Source: an uncultured Flavobacteriales bacterium
GTDB taxonomy: Bacteria > Bacteroidota > Bacteroidia > Flavobacteriales_D > Sanyastnellaceae
Length of the DNA: 14,966 nt
Reading direction: 5' to 3'
Assembly (NCBI GenBank): GCA_937897625.1
Contig: CALCNZ010000317.1
Span: 1-14,966, forward strand
How positions within the stretch are numbered: the first letter of the stretch is position 1; every line of letters starts with the position of its first letter. The notes under the pieces were generated by a model. The model saw nothing but the letters and a program-made list of their open reading frames with translations, searched no databases and had not been told where the DNA came from. Position numbers and translations under genes: made by a program. Shown one piece after another: positions 12,261-14,966 of the stretch.

Positions 12261-14577
12261 AAAGATCGGCTAGTATTCTGAGCGTTTCTTTCGCGGCATC
12301 TTTAGGATGAAGGGCAGTATCAGATATTCCGGAAATGACACGGGTAATGTCATGATCTATTTTCCCTTCAACATTCCAATCGGCAGCCGACGCAACCGAA
12401 ATGTATACGGAATAGTTGTGGTGCATGGTTCCCGGACGTTCGCCAATTAAATGCAAAATGCATTTTTTCTTGTTGGAAGAAGAATCGCCAAAAAGACTTT
12501 CTCCGCAGCGATATCCAGCGCGAACCCTGCCGTGCTCAATGAAAAGGTAGTTATTACTAAGCGCGTATTTGTCCGCTAATTGCGTTTTCAATTCGGAAAT
12601 ATACGGAGCCAAATGTCCATCGTCGGTTATTGAAGAGACGCTTAATCCGTCAGAAATAATCAGTTGAATATCGGGTGTATTCTTCTTCCATTTTGAACGC
12701 AAAATTTCTAAAGCGTAAATACTTTCGCGCGAAAGTTGTTCTCCCGATTGCGGATGGTAGATGTAGTCTTTTCGATCATTAGAAAGTGTGCGAATCGCAA
12801 TTCCATGAGGAACAAGCTTACTGAATTTATGAGGCGTTTCTTCCCACAAACATTTTTTCGCATCGGCGTAAAGCAATCGAATCTCTTGCTCAAGAGCAGG
12901 ATTCATGTCCCAATGATTCGCCCCAAACCCATCTGCAATCGGAACTCCGCGCTCTCTCACCCGAGCAATGCCCGAATTTCCCTCTGTATAAATTTCTTCT
13001 GCTGAACGCTTGTCACCTTTGAGTTTTCGATATTGATAATACATCCAAACAGGATCTCCGAAGTGTTTAGAAGGCTTGTTGTCTTCACCAATGATTTCCA
13101 TCTGTTTGAAGAACGCCCACATGGCATCGTTGATCTTGTACCCGAACTTTTCGCGTATGCGCAAGTGATCGCTGAACGAGGTCGTTAAGTAACTCAACAT
13201 TGGATCGTTCTTCGTTGGAAGAGCCATCAGATAGCCCGGATTCGCAGGCATGATCTGATCAATACACCAATCCAAATCATCCAAAGAAACGTCCATGTGC
13301 AGCGTGGTGCAAATGTCCAAGCCAATCATGAGTCCATGAAGTTTGCCCATCACTAAATCTTCCAAGCAGCAACGAACCAATTGTTCTTTCGAGCGAAACA
13401 CTTCCGGACCAATGAATCCTGCAACATCGTTCAAGTGAACCCATGGTTCGGAGAAAGGTCCTCCGGAAGGTGTTTCACAAGCTTTATTCAATTGTTGCTT
13501 CAGTCCTCTCCACAGTCCGTATTTACGCGACTCGTGAATAAGCATATCGAAGCCTTCACCATGTCCGTTCGTTTCGTCGGCACCTTGTCCAGTCTCTGCA
13601 TACAATCCGAATTTCCCGGTACGTTGTTTGGCGTAATTCTGAAGTTTTTCAATGGTTACGTCGAAGGTCTGATTCGCTTTCACGGTGCCGGCAATGCTTT
13701 GAAACCACATGCCTGTTTTTCCGGCGTAAGTTTTTTCAACCTGAGCTTGAATATCAATATGTGCCAACACAGAATGTGAAAGCGTATTTTCCAATTTGAA
13801 CGTGGTAAGAATATCGAACAGCGCTAATTCAATTTTCGCCACCGATTCGGGATTGCTTGAAACCGGATTGTTTCCCAATACCAAATCGCCCACGCTGTAA
13901 CTCCACGCGTCGAAGACCTGCCAAACAATGTCTTCAATGTTATCGGTTGGAGAGTTGGGCTGAACACGCGCACTCATGTACCCCTTCGATCCCATTTGAG
14001 TGCCCGGAAGGGGATGGAAAATTTTACTGCTGATTTGAATGAGCTCGTCGTTCGACATTAACTTCACAACACACGCTACAATGTCGCTGGTTAAGTAAGG
14101 AAGAATTTCATTGATCTTCGTTTCGTCTGAACTCAAAAGAAAGTCTTTGAACGCGCTCATGCGCAATTTTCCGATGGAAGTTCCTTTCTGTGAATCTTGA
14201 AAAGAAAGCGTCGTTTTTTCAATGAACTCGAATTGTTCATCAATGAAAACAGCATGTTTGCGAATATCTTCAAGTGTCGTTTCTGCAAGAAGTCTGCGCG
14301 CATTCCATCGGTCTTCGTAAGTCGCTGCAGCTATCCCCGCAATCTCATCTCCTTCTTTGAATTCATTCGCTGCGCCTAGCAATTGTCGGTAAAGGGTTAA
14401 GTCAAAACTTCCTTTCCGACGCTGAATGTATTGAAACAAATCTTCACCCAAAAGGGGAGAAGGGACTTCAATTTTTTCGAATCGAAAATGATCCGAATCT
14501 GCAAAGGCCTTGCTAGAAATTAGCGTGTAGGAGACCGTCGCCATTCCTAGTTTATTCAAAAAATCGCGACGTTCCAT
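12250..14577 (-). CDS. eutBC: Single-chain EutB-EutC ethanolamine ammonia-lyase with predicted Tat signal
   Basis: This adenosylcobalamin enzyme would split ethanolamine into acetaldehyde and ammonia. Two subunits that are usually separate are fused in 775 residues. Residues about 60-515 are EutB: aligning from memory to the enterobacterial protein, the active-site residues are kept as Arg204 and Gln206 (SARVQPN), Asn237 (GNNPV), Phe305, Glu328 (AETGQG) and Asp421 (GLDICTT). Residues about 530-775 are EutC, with ISDGLS (641-646), EHGRVRAGYRCGESL (681-695) and IGERPG (711-716). The EutB part has the longer segment before VAGFIGPE (385-392) that I associate with stand-alone rather than microcompartment enzymes. 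The N-terminus MERRDFLNKLG, a short hydrophobic stretch and AFA before Asp27 form a plausible twin-arginine signal. It lies 7 bases downstream of the hemerythrin-like gene, so they are probably co-transcribed. No eutA, eutH, shell or aldehyde dehydrogenase gene is adjacent. Confidence 0.9.
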   Translation of the reverse strand: MERRDFLNKLGMATVSYTLISSKAFADSDHFRFEKIEVPSPLLGEDLFQYIQRRKGSFDLTLYRQLLGAANEFKEGDEIAGIAAATYEDRWNARRLLAETTLEDIRKHAVFIDEQFEFIEKTTLSFQDSQKGTSIGKLRMSAFKDFLLSSDETKINEILPYLTSDIVACVVKLMSNDELIQISSKIFHPLPGTQMGSKGYMSARVQPNSPTDNIEDIVWQVFDAWSYSVGDLVLGNNPVSSNPESVAKIELALFDILTTFKLENTLSHSVLAHIDIQAQVEKTYAGKTGMWFQSIAGTVKANQTFDVTIEKLQNYAKQRTGKFGLYAETGQGADETNGHGEGFDMLIHESRKYGLWRGLKQQLNKACETPSGGPFSEPWVHLNDVAGFIGPEVFRSKEQLVRCCLEDLVMGKLHGLMIGLDICTTLHMDVSLDDLDWCIDQIMPANPGYLMALPTKNDPMLSYLTTSFSDHLRIREKFGYKINDAMWAFFKQMEIIGEDNKPSKHFGDPVWMYYQYRKLKGDKRSAEEIYTEGNSGIARVRERGVPIADGFGANHWDMNPALEQEIRLLYADAKKCLWEETPHKFSKLVPHGIAIRTLSNDRKDYIYHPQSGEQLSRESIYALEILRSKWKKNTPDIQLIISDGLSVSSITDDGHLAPYISELKTQLADKYALSNNYLFIEHGRVRAGYRCGESLFGDSSSNKKKCILHLIGERPGTMHHNYSVYISVASAADWNVEGKIDHDITRVISGISDTALHPKDAAKETLRILADLFKI

Positions 14578-14584
14578 CTTCGTT

Positions 14585-14966
14585 TTACTTTACCAACGAA
14601 AGTATCTCATTCAATTCACTCTCGCTAATTTCCTTTCGAATAACATTCAGAACAGCTTCGTATGCCTCTGCTGGAGCAGCAGATTTAAAGCCGGTCAATA
14701 CTTGCGCATTCTCATCGGGTCTGCGCGCAGGAACAATGTATTTGAACCAAAGCAACAACATCTCAAAACTCATGGCTTGCATAATTTCAATCTGGTGTCC
14801 CATTAATTCTTCGTCTGTAAAATGCTTCTGCATTTCTTCTTCCAATTCAACATCTTCCACATCAATGTGCTCGAGATAAGCAGACTGAAAGTCACAAAGG
14901 TCTAAGTAAAATTGGTGTCCTTCGTCGTTACTCTGTGTTCCGTTGAATTCAAGCAATCGGTCCAAT
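14585..14966 (-). CDS. Probable hemerythrin-like domain protein, C-terminal part (cut by window edge)
   Basis: The last 126 codons of a leftward gene whose start lies beyond the window; the TTG at the edge need not be a start. The sequence is helical and acidic. The part running from YLEHIDVEDVELEEEM through FTDEEL to MLLLWFKYIVPA resembles a Bacteroidota group of hemerythrin (HHE) domain proteins, in which His and Glu residues on a helix bundle bind two iron atoms. I recognise the pattern rather than a full set of metal ligands, several of which would lie in the missing N-terminal half. The stop codon is 7 bases before the ethanolamine ammonia-lyase ATG, indicating one operon and a possible link, for example in oxygen or iron sensing or protection. 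That link is inference. Confidence 0.6.
   Translation of the reverse strand, partial: LDRLLEFNGTQSNDEGHQFYLDLCDFQSAYLEHIDVEDVELEEEMQKHFTDEELMGHQIEIMQAMSFEMLLLWFKYIVPARRPDENAQVLTGFKSAAPAEAYEAVLNVIRKEISESELNEILSLVK

Overview
The window looks like a chromosomal segment from a member of the Bacteroidota, most likely a flavobacterium-like lineage. Several things point that way. TAnnTTTG-type -7 promoter elements sit close to gene starts and Shine-Dalgarno sequences are mostly absent. Secreted proteins have signal peptides ending in Ala-Gln, and one is a DUF6268-like outer-membrane protein. There is also a fused PaaZ. Base composition is moderate and even across the genes, and I see no transposase, integrase, phage gene, tRNA or rRNA.

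Layout from left to right. (1) The first 104 codons of a leftward pyrD. (2) A small uncharacterised helical-protein gene (618-1169, +). It is flanked on both sides by arrays of tiny palindromes separated by a constant hexamer: GTCATC on the left (343-509) and its complement GATGAC on the right (1171-1243). Each palindrome has different arms, but all 16 are self-complementary. This is the most unusual structure in the window and I cannot assign it to a repeat family I know. (3) A leftward two-gene unit: paaZ (aldehyde dehydrogenase plus MaoC hydratase) directly abutting an exported S41-type peptidase gene. (4) A rightward, tightly packed unit from 4856 to 9069: sugar-nucleotide epimerase/dehydratase, glycosyltransferase, pdxH and type II NADH dehydrogenase. 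A gene for an unknown exported protein (9111-10628) follows and ends at a strong bidirectional hairpin terminator. (5) A leftward four-helix membrane-protein gene, then a 180-bp divergent region, then a rightward DUF6268-like outer-membrane beta-barrel gene. (6) A leftward unit: the C-terminal part of a probable hemerythrin-like protein, then a single-chain ethanolamine ammonia-lyase. In that enzyme EutB and EutC are fused behind what looks like a twin-arginine export signal.

Together the genes are mostly housekeeping (pyrimidine synthesis, vitamin B6, respiration), cell-envelope work (epimerase, glycosyltransferase, outer-membrane and secreted proteins) and catabolism (paaZ, ethanolamine deamination). 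No eut microcompartment, reactivase, transporter or acetaldehyde-handling genes are visible, so the ethanolamine enzyme appears to be of the stand-alone kind. Three genes (pyrD, the epimerase gene and the DUF6268-like gene) share one start arrangement: a TATTTT element begins exactly 12 bases before the preferred ATG and overlaps a longer, probably spurious reading-frame start. This suggests very short or absent mRNA leaders.
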